Assembly: GCA_947495795.1 (NCBI GenBank)
Contig: CANMAI010000004.1
Location: 186,001-250,000 of the forward strand
Source: an uncultured Paracoccaceae bacterium
GTDB lineage: Bacteria; Pseudomonadota; Alphaproteobacteria; Rhodobacterales; Rhodobacteraceae
DNA: 64,000 bases
Direction of reading: 5' to 3'
Below the pieces are notes generated by a model. That model did no database searches, was not told the origin of the DNA, and saw only the letters and a program-made list of their open reading frames with translations. A program made the translations under genes and the position numbers. This document shows, in pieces, positions 8,176 to 16,474 of the stretch (position 1 is the stretch's first letter; each line of letters begins with the position of its first letter).

Positions 8176-8978
8176 CATTCCTTTGCGTCCTGTTCAGCGA
8201 GCGCATCTCGCAAGGCATCCCCCGCGAGGTTGATCGCAAGAACCGACAAGACGACCGCAAGGCCGGGCCAGATCATCTGCAAAGGGGTGGAGCGCATGTG
8301 AATGCGGGCATCCAGCAGCATCGTTCCCCATTCCGGCATCGGCGGTTGGACACCGAAGCCCAGAAAGCCAAGCGTGGAAATACCCAGGATTGCGCGGGCC
8401 AACATGCCGGTCCAAACCACGGTCAGCGATGGCAAGAGCGAGGGGAGATAGTGCCAACGGGCGATTGCCAGCGGAGACAGGCCGGCAAGTCGGGCTTGCA
8501 CGACGTATCCTCTGCTGCTGACCGACAAGCCGATACCTCGCGCGACGCGGGCATAGCGCATCCAGCCCGTCACTGTGAGCGCAAAGATCAGAGTCTCGGT
8601 TCCTGCACCGAGTACACCGGCGATGACAACGGCAGCGATGAGTTCCGGGAATGCCAGAAACGTATCCGTGGTGCGCATGGCAATCCAGTCTGCCAACCGA
8701 CCACCTTGGGCCGCAATCAGGCCTATGACTGTTCCGATGATGAGACCCAAGAGCGACACGACAAAGGCCAGCCCGAGGGACCAGCGCGCGCCGTGCAGAA
8801 GCCTCGACAAGATGTCACGGCCCAGGGCATCAGTGCCCAACAACCATGCCCCGCCGGGTGATCGCAGCCTGTTGGGAATGTTGATCGCAGTTGGGTCGTG
8901 CGGGGCAACCATCGGGCCGAACACCGCCAGAAGCAGACACACGACAACCAGGACGCCGACACTACGCATCGCGCCCAT
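8175..8978 (-). CDS. Metal/peptide ABC importer, inner-membrane permease (DppC/NikC-type)
   Basis: A 267-residue permease of the peptide/nickel group. It shows the DppC-type start (a membrane helix, then APHDPTAINIPNRL and HLLGTDALGRDILSR-like sequence), several membrane helices and the EAA loop (QARLAGLSPLAIARWHYLPSL) that contacts the ATPases. It overlaps the end of the DppB-type gene by 17 bases. Together with that permease it forms the channel for the solute bound by the 11296-12819 protein. The context suggests a metal or metal-chelate rather than a peptide. Confidence 0.92.
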   Translation of the reverse strand: MGAMRSVGVLVVVCLLLAVFGPMVAPHDPTAINIPNRLRSPGGAWLLGTDALGRDILSRLLHGARWSLGLAFVVSLLGLIIGTVIGLIAAQGGRLADWIAMRTTDTFLAFPELIAAVVIAGVLGAGTETLIFALTVTGWMRYARVARGIGLSVSSRGYVVQARLAGLSPLAIARWHYLPSLLPSLTVVWTGMLARAILGISTLGFLGFGVQPPMPEWGTMLLDARIHMRSTPLQMIWPGLAVVLSVLAINLAGDALRDALAEQDAKE

Positions 8979-9900
8979 CCATTCTTGGGTCGAGGATGCG
9001 ATAGATCAGGTCGATCAGCAGGTTGACAACCACAAAGATCACGGCCGCCAGGATCACCATTGCCTGCACCTTTGGAAAATCGCGCGCAAAGATCGCATTG
9101 ACCAGAAAACTGCCAAGACCTGGCCGAGCAAAGATCACCTCGACCACGACGAGGCCTTCGAGCAGGAACGCAAGCTCTAGACCTAGGACTGTGACAACAG
9201 GTACAGCCGCGTGCGGTGCCACATGGTCGCGGGCGATATTACGTTGCGCGACACCGCGCCTGTGAAATGCGGGTAGGAAGGACTGGCCGCGTGCTTCCAG
9301 GATGCCGGAGCGCAGGATGCGGGTAAGCGACGCTGCGAGGCCGAACCCAAGTGTCATCGCTGGCAGAATGCTGTGTGCTGTGCGCTCAGCACCCATCGCG
9401 GGCAACCATCCCAGTTGAACTGCAAAGAGCAGGATCAGCAGCTGGCCCAACCAAAACGCCGGGATGGCCACTCCGACCGAGGCGAGGGCCACGGCACTGC
9501 GATCCATCCAACTGCCGGGTCTGCGTGTGGCGATAAGTGCAAGCGGGACGGAGACGGCAAGTCCTAGCCCCAAACTGACGAGGGCAAGTGGAAAGGTATA
9601 GGACATTGCGGTCAAGAGATCGGGCCAGACATCTCGTCCGTTGACGGACGATTGACCGAAGTCACCTTGGATCAGCGGAGCGAGCCACGCCCAGAAGGCT
9701 GTCCAGAATCCATCGTCAAAACCGGCCTCGGCGCGGATGAAATCCAGCACTTCTTTGGATACAACCGTCCCATAGCGTGCCTGCGCAATCGAAAGCGCAG
9801 GGTCTCCCGGCGCGTGCCACAAAAGCGCAAAGGTGGCCAAGGCTGTACCGGTCAAAACCACGACAGCGCGCGCGAGAAGACCGGCGAAAATACGGATCAC
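8962..9900 (-). CDS. Metal/peptide ABC importer, inner-membrane permease (DppB/NikB-type)
   Basis: A 312-residue permease of the DppB/NikB group: N-terminal membrane helix followed by the family sequence ALLWHAPGDPA, a periplasmic loop, and five further membrane helices. The EAA-like loop (EARGQSFLPAFHRRGVAQRN) is somewhat divergent from the usual form but stays in register. Its start overlaps the stop of the upstream ATPase by four bases (ATGA), showing translational coupling. It pairs with the permease downstream. Confidence 0.92.
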   Translation of the reverse strand: MIRIFAGLLARAVVVLTGTALATFALLWHAPGDPALSIAQARYGTVVSKEVLDFIRAEAGFDDGFWTAFWAWLAPLIQGDFGQSSVNGRDVWPDLLTAMSYTFPLALVSLGLGLAVSVPLALIATRRPGSWMDRSAVALASVGVAIPAFWLGQLLILLFAVQLGWLPAMGAERTAHSILPAMTLGFGLAASLTRILRSGILEARGQSFLPAFHRRGVAQRNIARDHVAPHAAVPVVTVLGLELAFLLEGLVVVEVIFARPGLGSFLVNAIFARDFPKVQAMVILAAVIFVVVNLLIDLIYRILDPRMDGRDA

Positions 9901-10622
9901 GCGACACGCTCCAACGCACCAAGCGCAAAGGCGGCGTCACGCAGCGTGCGGCCGTAGTCAGTTTGGGGTTCCTCGACAAAGGCTTGTGCTGCCGCGAATT
10001 CCTCTATCTGCCCGGCGCGCAATACAGCAATCTCATCGGCAAAGGCTGCGGCATAGCCAAGGTCATGAGTTACGATCAGTGCCGCAAAACCCTCCTGAGC
10101 CTGCATATCGGCGATCAGACGTGCGGTATGTTTTTGCGTCACGGCGTCGAGCGCGGACAGGGGTTCGTCAAACAGCACCAAGGGTGGCGCGGCGATCAAG
10201 GCGCGCAGGATGCCCACGCGCTGCGCCTGCCCGATAGAGACCTGATCGGGGCGACGATCCAGCAGATCGAGATGCACTTCGAGCGACTGGCACAGGCGAT
10301 CCAGCCGACTCGCATCCATCACTAACTTCTGCGCCATAATGGGCTCCATCAGGGAGCGACAAAGTGAAAGGCGCGGGTTGAACGCCGCGCGCGGCTCTTG
10401 CATGACCAGCGCAGGACGGCACTTGCCAACAGGTTCGTCATTCCATGACACCCGGCCAGATGCGCACCGCACCAGCCCAAGGATTGCGCCGATCAACGTG
10501 GATTTTCCCGCACCGCTTTCTCCGACAACGGCCAAGGTGCGCTCTGCCGCAAGCGAGAAAGAAACGTCCTTCAACGTGGTTGCTCCACCTCGACGCACCG
10601 AGATGTTTTCGACCTTCAGCAT
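9897..10622 (-). CDS. ABC importer ATPase (second, DppF/NikE-type)
   Basis: The start at 10622 (MLKVENISVRRGG) is chosen because the longer frame to 10754 lies within the upstream gene; this start overlaps that gene by 7 bases. Walker A is GESGAGKST, the signature is VSIGQAQR, Walker B is LVLFDEPLSALD and the switch His is in IVTHD. It powers the same importer with the ATPase encoded just upstream. Confidence 0.93.
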   Translation of the reverse strand: MLKVENISVRRGGATTLKDVSFSLAAERTLAVVGESGAGKSTLIGAILGLVRCASGRVSWNDEPVGKCRPALVMQEPRAAFNPRLSLCRSLMEPIMAQKLVMDASRLDRLCQSLEVHLDLLDRRPDQVSIGQAQRVGILRALIAAPPLVLFDEPLSALDAVTQKHTARLIADMQAQEGFAALIVTHDLGYAAAFADEIAVLRAGQIEEFAAAQAFVEEPQTDYGRTLRDAAFALGALERVA

Positions 10623-11299
10623 GGCAGCTCCAGCCAATTGCGATGCGCGCACAAGGCTTTCGCCGCTTTCGTTTCCGGTGTGGAGAGAAGCCGCGGTGTT
10701 GGTGCATCCTCCACGATCCGACTGGCCTCCATCACCATCAGTCGGGAGACCCACCGCGCGGCAAGCCCCAGATCGTGCGTAATCAGCAAAAGTGCGGTTT
10801 GCCGGTCCCTCAGATAAGCATCCAGGAGACCCATGGTCCCGGCTGCGACCACCGGGTCCAAGGCAGAAGTGGGCTCATCCATGACCAACAAATCCGGCGT
10901 CCCGATCAGGGCCATGGCGATAACAAACCGTTGCTGCATGCCCCGACTCCAGCTCCAGGGACGTTTGCGCAGGTCACTGTCTGCGATTTGAAGGGCATTG
11001 AAGAGGTCCGCCCGGCGCGCATCGTCCGGAGATAGGCCCAAAGCTTGCTCTGCCTCCCGCCAATGGAACGCCATCGAACGGAGTGGATCAAGCGCCTCAT
11101 CCGGGCTTTGCGGCACATGTGCGACACTTGTGCCTCGTGCTCGCAGGGTGTCCACAAGCACGTGACCTAGCGTCGATTTTCCAGACCCTGAAGCTCCCAC
11201 AAGCCCGACGCGTTCGCCGGGCTTTAGGTTCACATTCGTAGGATGCAGAAGTGTGCGGCCCGAGCGTTCAGCGCTCAGGCCGTGAGCTGCGATCGTCAT
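10616..11299 (-). CDS. ABC importer ATPase (first, DppD/NikD-type)
   Basis: Walker A is GASGSGKST, the signature is an unusual WSRGMQQR where LSGGQ is expected (common in the NikD/DppD group as SxGMxQR), Walker B is LLVMDEPTSALD and the switch His is in LITHD. At 227 residues it is shorter than most DppD proteins (about 320) because it lacks the long C-terminal peptide-type extension, which matches nickel or metal importers better than peptide importers. Its start overlaps the substrate-binding gene stop by four bases. Confidence 0.93.
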   Translation of the reverse strand: MTIAAHGLSAERSGRTLLHPTNVNLKPGERVGLVGASGSGKSTLGHVLVDTLRARGTSVAHVPQSPDEALDPLRSMAFHWREAEQALGLSPDDARRADLFNALQIADSDLRKRPWSWSRGMQQRFVIAMALIGTPDLLVMDEPTSALDPVVAAGTMGLLDAYLRDRQTALLLITHDLGLAARWVSRLMVMEASRIVEDAPTPRLLSTPETKAAKALCAHRNWLELPC

Positions 11300-12819
11300 T
11301 CTGAAAAGCGTGTCTCATGCGTGATCCAATATGTCTCGGTCGGGTGTACCTGATAGCCTGTCAGGCCGGCACGCGCCACAACGGCCTGGCTGACATGAAA
11401 CACTGGTATCAGGGGCACATCCGTGGCGATGATCTGCTGCACCTGGTCGTAGATCACCTCGCGCTCGGCCCGTTCGAACGTGGTCCGTCCTTTCACCAGC
11501 AGGTCGTCCAAAGCGGGGTTCGCGTAGCGGCCCGCATTCGAGCCTCCGTCGCTGGCCAACAGGAACCCGAGGATCGAGCCAGGATCGCCTTGCGGAAGCA
11601 TTACCCAGGCTTGCAGGAACATGTCCCCGTCGCCCGCCAACATCGCGTCATTGCTGGCTCCGTATTCGCCGACGCTCACCGTCGCGGTGAGTCCAATCTG
11701 CTGCAGGAACGCTTGTGTGATCTCGGCCGTCGGCGGCAAGGCTGCACGAGAGGAATAGGTCAGGATTTCGATCTCAATCGGTGCGCCATCCAGCGTCCAA
11801 ACCCCGCCTTCCTTGACCGCACCGGCCTCGACGAGGAGCTCCCCGGCCCGCACAGGATCGTAGGTGGGCACGATGTTAGACGCCCAGCTTTTGCCCGCCG
11901 GATATATGGTCCCGGCTGGCACACCGCCGACCCCGGAGAGAACAGCCTCAACGATACCATCCCGATCAATCGCGAGAGACACCGCCTGACGGATCAGCGG
12001 GTTTGCCAGCGGACCTGATGTCGTGTTCATCGAGTAGAAGTAAAGCCGTGCCGTGGGGGCGGTGAACCCCTGCGCACCGGTTTCCTGAATACGGTCGAAA
12101 TCCGTTTCTGGATAGTTGATGACCATGTCAACGTCACCAGCTTCAAAGGCGAGTGCCGCAGTCGCAGGATCCGGAGACGCAACGACGCGGATTTCGTCAA
12201 AGCCGGGTTCGCCCAGACGATAATCCGCGTTCGCCTCTGCACGGTACAACTGCTCAGGCACAGCCTCGCGGAAGATGTAGGGACCTGTGGCATTGATTGA
12301 GAAGTCGTCCGAAGGCACACCGAGAATGGCGACACCCGGATCCGACAGGCCCCATTGGAATGCCGCATTCGGGGTGTTTGTCTCGAAGATCACGATGCGA
12401 TCACCGTCGGTAGATATGCCTGCCAGATCGAGCACACCGGCAATGCGCTTGTTGAAGGCGGGATCGTTTTCGTCCGAAATCGGTGCGATCGCGTCGATCA
12501 CAGCCTGCGCGGTCACTGGGGAGCCATCGTGGAATGTCAGATCTTCGCGCAGTGTCACGCGCCAGGTCGTTGGCGCCGTCTGCTCGATGCTTTCGGCCAA
12601 CCGTGGGTAGAGGTTGAGGTCATAATCAATGCCCATCAGCGTCTCAGTCACGCCGGTCTGGTTGGACATCCAACCATTGTAACCCACGCGTGGGTCGGGC
12701 ACTTCAGCGGTAGGGCCGAAGGTGACGGAAATTGTGAGCGTGTCGTCTTGGGCCGCGACGGGCAGCGTCATGCCGATTGCGATGGATGCGGCGGCGGCAA
12801 TTCGGATGAGTATCGACAT
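11296..12819 (-). CDS. ABC importer periplasmic substrate-binding protein (SBP_bac_5, NikA-like)
   Basis: The start at 12819 (MSILIRIAAAASIAIGMTLP, cut after VAAQ) gives a standard signal peptide; the frame up to 12873 adds 18 residues without it. The protein has the SBP_bac_5 family layout, including NLYPRLAESIEQTAPTTWRVTLRED, a FHDGSPVTA motif, and the late NTTSGPLANPLIRQAVSLAI segment. About 507 residues. In this family the ligand may be peptides, nickel, or metal-chelator complexes. The position behind a COG0523 GTPase and DUF1826 gene favours a metal or metallophore. The ligand itself cannot be read from the sequence. Confidence 0.93.
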   Translation of the reverse strand: MSILIRIAAAASIAIGMTLPVAAQDDTLTISVTFGPTAEVPDPRVGYNGWMSNQTGVTETLMGIDYDLNLYPRLAESIEQTAPTTWRVTLREDLTFHDGSPVTAQAVIDAIAPISDENDPAFNKRIAGVLDLAGISTDGDRIVIFETNTPNAAFQWGLSDPGVAILGVPSDDFSINATGPYIFREAVPEQLYRAEANADYRLGEPGFDEIRVVASPDPATAALAFEAGDVDMVINYPETDFDRIQETGAQGFTAPTARLYFYSMNTTSGPLANPLIRQAVSLAIDRDGIVEAVLSGVGGVPAGTIYPAGKSWASNIVPTYDPVRAGELLVEAGAVKEGGVWTLDGAPIEIEILTYSSRAALPPTAEITQAFLQQIGLTATVSVGEYGASNDAMLAGDGDMFLQAWVMLPQGDPGSILGFLLASDGGSNAGRYANPALDDLLVKGRTTFERAEREVIYDQVQQIIATDVPLIPVFHVSQAVVARAGLTGYQVHPTETYWITHETRFSE

Positions 12820-12829
12820 TTTAAGTCCT

Positions 12830-13102
12830 TCAGGTCGTCTTTGAGAAATGGTTGGAAATGGCAAAACGGTCACGCGCCAAGGTGCGCGCCTCTGCTTGCG
12901 ACAAAACCACCAGCGTATCTTCGGGGCTCAGGCCTCTTTTACAGGCGCGACACCACACTCGATGAGCCGAGGCTGGCGACCATGGCAGGGACGCCTCCGC
13001 CAACCAGCGGCGCAAGGGTACTGGCAAGGCGTCATAGCTGCGCATTGGATCAGCCGAGCGGCGTTTGCGGCGGAGGGAGGTCGATCCGAGATTTCGGATC
13101 AT
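12830..13102 (-). CDS. DUF6525 family small protein
   Basis: A 90-residue basic protein (SLRRKRRSADPMRSYDALPV, then LRRWLAEASLPWSPASAHRVW). I recognise this as the DUF6525 pattern seen in Rhodobacteraceae, of unknown function. Its start overlaps the DUF1826 stop by four bases (ATGA) and it precedes the substrate-binding gene by 10 bases, so it is an integral part of the operon. No membrane segment or signal is visible. It may be a small accessory or regulatory factor. Confidence 0.75.
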   Translation of the reverse strand: MIRNLGSTSLRRKRRSADPMRSYDALPVPLRRWLAEASLPWSPASAHRVWCRACKRGLSPEDTLVVLSQAEARTLARDRFAISNHFSKTT

Positions 13103-13734
13103 GCCTCATCCTCCGGCTCGTTGACAGCATCCAAGACGAGCACAAGACGCGTCTCGCCCGTCCCTTCGATGGGGGGAGAGCGGTGCAACAGGCCCGACGC
13201 TGGCCTCGGCGGCCATAACGTTCCGCGCAACAGGATCGGCGCGCCGGTGGCGACGGAGAAGACCCGCGCGGGGTCTTGACCGTCGGTCGACACCCCGTAC
13301 TGCGTGCCCTGACCACGATAGGTGCAGACAAGACGTGCCGTGATCGCATCGATATGGAACCTACGGCAGGCGTTCGTCGTCACCGCCTGAAGGCGCAATC
13401 GCAAATATGGCGCGCGCATCAAATCGGCGAAGACCTCAGCCAAGGCGCTGATATCATCGATCAGCAGATCGCGTTCGTTACAGTCTGGTGTCTGCGCGCT
13501 ATCGCAGAGTGCATTCACCGCGGAGGAGGCTGCGTCAGGGCGCAAGATGATGCGACCCTGTGGTAGCAGCGACGGATCAATTGCATCAATCCAAGACTGA
13601 AACTCTGGCATCGGTTGCCTGCGCCAGATCGCCGCCGCGCAGCCGGGCTGTAGAAATTTCTTCAGATCTTCAGGCTTGTCAGCAACCGCTACGCCTACGG
13701 CTGCATTTCTGACCAGCGCACGAGCGAGCATCAT
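13099..13734 (-). CDS. DUF1826 protein, zinc-homeostasis associated
   Basis: A 211-residue protein that matches DUF1826, with the core [22 protein letters not shown] and, near the end, [19 protein letters not shown]. Conserved H-x-D and a later His are arranged as in Fe(II)/2-oxoglutarate-like jelly-roll proteins, which is my inference only. In Pseudomonas aeruginosa a DUF1826 gene lies beside the zinc-responsive COG0523 gene zigA, the same pair as here. Translational coupling (ATGA overlap) to the GTPase upstream supports joint function. The biochemical activity is not known to me. Confidence 0.85.
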   Translation of the reverse strand: MMLARALVRNAAVGVAVADKPEDLKKFLQPGCAAAIWRRQPMPEFQSWIDAIDPSLLPQGRIILRPDAASSAVNALCDSAQTPDCNERDLLIDDISALAEVFADLMRAPYLRLRLQAVTTNACRRFHIDAITARLVCTYRGQGTQYGVSTDGQDPARVFSVATGAPILLRGTLWPPRPASGLLHRSPPIEGTGETRLVLVLDAVNEPEDEA

Positions 13735-14942
13735 GCAGGTTCCTTCTGGCGTTCCCAGATCGGAAACGGATCGGGGTAGTCCGGTAGTTCATCTGGCACG
13801 CTGGCGACGGTTGCCGGTACGAGACACGCATCGAGCCGGGCTTTCAGAGCGGGCCAATCGATACCCGCACCGATGAACACGATCTCCTGACGGCGGTCAC
13901 CCCAGGGCTCTTGCCAATGCTCTTGCATGTAGGCCCGTGCGCCTTCGTCGTCTGGCCAGCGCTCCTTGGGTACCGAGGCCCACCAGGTGCCGAGCGGCTT
14001 GACGCTCGACAGCGCACCAGCCAGCGAGAACTCGGCTACCCAACCGGGGCGCGTCGAAATCCAGAAATGACCCTTCGCGCGGATCACGCCGGGCAGCTCA
14101 CAGTTCAGTACGCTCAGGACCTTTTCGGGAACGAACGGCAGGCGCGCGCGATAGACAAAGGAGGCCACACCGTATTCCTCAGTTTCTGGCGTGTGGTCGG
14201 CAAAACCATAAAGCTCCTTCGCCCACATCGGATGCTCATGCGCCCTCTCGAAATCGAACATACCGGTGTCGAGGATGGCTTCGGCGGCAACATCGGAATG
14301 ATCCGTTTCGATGATCTTTGCGTCCGCGTTCAGGCTGCGAATGATCTTGCGCGCAGCATCTGTGCGCTCCGGACCCGCATCCGTGACCTTGTTCAGGATA
14401 ACCACGTCGGCAAATTCGATCTGATCCGTCAGCAGATGGACAAGCGTGCGTTCATCCCCCTCACCTGTCGTTTCCCCCCGGTCGCGCAAGAAGTCGTGGC
14501 TGGAGAAGTCTTTCAGCAGGTTCACCGCATCCACAACCGTCACCATCGTATCAAGCCGGGAAACGTCCGAGAGGCTGTCGCCAAACTCGTCGCGAAAATC
14601 GAATGTAGCGGCAACCGGGAGAGGTTCTGAAATGCCGGTGGACTCGATTAGCAGGTAATCGAAGCGGCCTTCTGTAGCGAGGCGGCGTACTTCGTCCAGA
14701 AGGTCATCGCGCAATGTGCAGCAAATGCACCCATTCGACATTTCCACAAGCGTTTCGTCTGTACGGCTGAGTTCCGTGTCAGCCCGCACCAGATCGGCGT
14801 CGATATTGACCTCTGACATGTCGTTGACGATGACGGCGACGCGACGACCCTCACGGTTGTTCAGAACGCGATTCAGAAGCGTGGTTTTTCCAGCGCCAAG
14901 GAAGCCGGAAAGAACGGTGACGGGAAGTCGCTGATCTGGCAT
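13731..14942 (-). CDS. zigA: COG0523 (CobW/ZigA-type) metal-chaperone GTPase
   Basis: G3E-family GTPase that probably delivers zinc (or another metal) to target proteins during starvation. Seen are the P-loop FLGAGKTT, the metal-binding CxCC motif in [14 protein letters not shown], the ESTGISEP segment, the NKVTD guanine-specificity motif, and a C-terminal CobW domain with a His-rich stretch ([18 protein letters not shown]). The ATG at 14942, preceded by GGAG, is preferred to a TTG 12 bases upstream. It heads an eight-gene operon on the minus strand. The gene symbol reflects the neighbourhood with DUF1826; other COG0523 subfamilies are possible. Confidence 0.85.
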   Translation of the reverse strand: MPDQRLPVTVLSGFLGAGKTTLLNRVLNNREGRRVAVIVNDMSEVNIDADLVRADTELSRTDETLVEMSNGCICCTLRDDLLDEVRRLATEGRFDYLLIESTGISEPLPVAATFDFRDEFGDSLSDVSRLDTMVTVVDAVNLLKDFSSHDFLRDRGETTGEGDERTLVHLLTDQIEFADVVILNKVTDAGPERTDAARKIIRSLNADAKIIETDHSDVAAEAILDTGMFDFERAHEHPMWAKELYGFADHTPETEEYGVASFVYRARLPFVPEKVLSVLNCELPGVIRAKGHFWISTRPGWVAEFSLAGALSSVKPLGTWWASVPKERWPDDEGARAYMQEHWQEPWGDRRQEIVFIGAGIDWPALKARLDACLVPATVASVPDELPDYPDPFPIWERQKEPA

Positions 14943-15047
14943 AAGGCGCTCCAATTCGGATCCGATAGATCACGCAACTTACGCAGTTACTTTACAAATG
15001 CAACCGCAAAAGTTACGAACGGTATTCTTTATGGAGTAAGCCCACCA
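14943..15047. promoter_or_regulatory. Divergent promoter region with AGTTAC repeats
   Basis: This 105-base gap separates the leftward metal operon from the rightward Rrf2 gene. AGTTAC occurs twice in direct orientation at 14985-14990 and 15011-15016, 26 bases apart, with an ACTTAC variant just upstream. The spacing would place the sites on about the same face of the helix, as for a dimeric regulator such as the adjacent Rrf2 protein. I see no convincing Zur palindrome. The GGAGTAAG at 15033 serves the rrf2 start. Confidence 0.45.
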
Positions 15048-15446
15048 ATGAAACGCAATTCGCGCTTGTCTCTTGCCTTGCATACGCTCGGACATATGGC
15101 GGGCGATCCCGATGAGATCCGCACGTCTGCGGATATCGCAGAACATGCCGGAACCAACCCCGTTGTGGTGCGGCGTGTCCTGGGAAAGCTTCGAGAGGCG
15201 GACATTCTCACCTCGGAAAAGGGTCATGCAGGTGGTTGGCGCCTCGCCCGTCAGCCCGACGAGATCACGCTGGCCGATGTCTATCTCGCACTTGATGAAA
15301 GCCTGATCGCGACCACCGCCGATGAGGAAAAGCCGAACTGCTCTATAGAGCAAGCGCTGCATAGCAAAGTGACATCGGTCATGGAAGAGATTGAACGCAG
15401 TCTGATTGAAAGACTTCGCGCAACGACAATTGCGGACGTGAGATAG
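15048..15446 (+). CDS. Rrf2-family transcriptional regulator
   Basis: A 132-residue DNA-binding protein with the Rrf2 winged helix (SLALHTLGHMAGDPDEIRTS, TNPVVVRRVLGKLREADIL, KGHAGGWRLAR, and LADVYLAL). Only one Cys follows (NCSIEQAL), not the three Cys of the Fe-S proteins IscR and NsrR, so it may sense a metal or stress in another way. It is divergent from the metal operon and probably controls it and itself. The start has GGAGTAAG upstream. Confidence 0.88.
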   Translation: MKRNSRLSLALHTLGHMAGDPDEIRTSADIAEHAGTNPVVVRRVLGKLREADILTSEKGHAGGWRLARQPDEITLADVYLALDESLIATTADEEKPNCSIEQALHSKVTSVMEEIERSLIERLRATTIADVR

Positions 15447-15454
15447 GAACCCAT

Positions 15455-15666
15455 AGAAGCACATCCGCACGCTCCAAAGCATTCCTCAACGCGTGATTTG
15501 AAACGCGCACATATGTCTCAGTTGTCTTGAGATTTGTATTGCCGAGTAGAGCCTGGAGCATTCTGATATCGATGCCTTCCTCGATCAGCAGCGTTGCAGC
15601 TGAATGCCGGAACCTTTGCGAGCTCAGGTGCGGTTTGATTAGCTGATTTCCCAATACATGCGCAGA
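15455..15666 (-). pseudogene. Tyrosine recombinase C-terminal remnant
   Basis: The peptide SSQRFRHSAATLLIEEGIDI, then MLQALLGNTNLKTTETYVRVS, is the C-terminal catalytic region of a phage/integron-type tyrosine integrase, with the Arg-His box and the final Tyr; the usual LGH is LGN. The N-terminal two thirds are missing and the frame runs on into unrelated sequence. It marks a past site-specific integration next to photolyase debris. Confidence 0.75.
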
Positions 15667-15701
15667 TTGTCGTGCATGTATCCCGCGACCAGCCATTGGC
15701 G

Positions 15702-16029
15702 TTAGGCGGCGTTCCGTGTCTCGTTCTCCGTTCGTCCGTACACTAGGTCGTCCAGCGTATGAAGAGCGGATCGCGGATCACCAACATGGTCACGCAGAGA
15801 CAGGCGCGGTCGTTCGGGAACGGTCTCAAAACTGTCTGCACACTCTGATCCATGTGCCAAGTCATGAAAATACGACCGCCATGTGAGCAATTCGTCAGGG
15901 TACTTCCATTTCGGATTGGCAGGAACGTCGGCCGCCCTGACCGCTGGTGCGACCGTGCGCGGCCCGATCAATCCGAAGTGCAAATAAGGTGACAAACGTG
16001 AAACGCCATCTTCTTCGGCGGGGTTGTTG
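15702..16029 (-). pseudogene. Class II photolyase fragment
   Basis: About 108 residues from the second half of a class II CPD photolyase: NNPAEEDGVSRLSPYLHFGL, then KWKYPDELLTWRSYFHDLAH, ending at RTENETRNAA. In full-length proteins (about 450 residues) these are the segments leading into the FAD-binding region, and the end is where WNAAQ is expected. The start and the C-terminus are absent, and integrase remnant DNA begins exactly at the break. It cannot encode an active enzyme. An intact cryptochrome-like gene lies nearby. Confidence 0.75.
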
Positions 16030-16040
16030 CGCTGATAGGG

Positions 16041-16420
16041 TTAGGATTTCTGCACGAGCTCCATAAAATCAGCCAGCGCCCTCTCAGCTGCAGCTGCGGT
16101 TGGTGGAAACTCGGGGCTGGGAATGGTCGATCGCGCAGCTGGCGATGATCTTTGACAGCTCAGCATCAGATTTTCTTCCCAAGGCCTCGTCTTCAAAACA
16201 CACGTTATCATCTTATCGTGGGACGGTCGGATCGAAGTCCCGCGCATGCGCCTCATATTCCGCCCGAAGCGCACCACGCGCTTTCCGAAACGTCGTGATA
16301 CACAAGCATCAGTAAGCCAAGAGCATTCCAAATTCGATGGCCGCATCTATGGTCGACTTATCCCATGCCCGCGGCGTCTGTTGCCGCCAGTAGAGCATTT
16401 AGGCCGTGTCGTTTGATGTC
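16041..16420 (-). other. Degenerate coding region, unrecognised
   Basis: On the minus strand this region has coding-like pieces in two frames (for example MLYWRQQTPRAWDKSTIDAA, then, after a stop and a frame change, ALRAEYEAHARDFDPTVPR). A 101-codon open frame crosses it but looks unlike a normal protein. It is best read as a decayed gene whose family I do not recognise. Confidence 0.4.
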
Positions 16421-16474
16421 TTGAACAGCGCTGCAGTCAGCAGGCGGACCCGATTGGCAATATCGATCGACCAG

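Noticed and set aside
9000-9900. Possible frameshift in the DppB-type permease (odd sequence around QSFLPAFHRRGVAQRN)
   Set aside because: The segment keeps register with the EAA loop of the family when aligned by eye, so I treat it as divergence.
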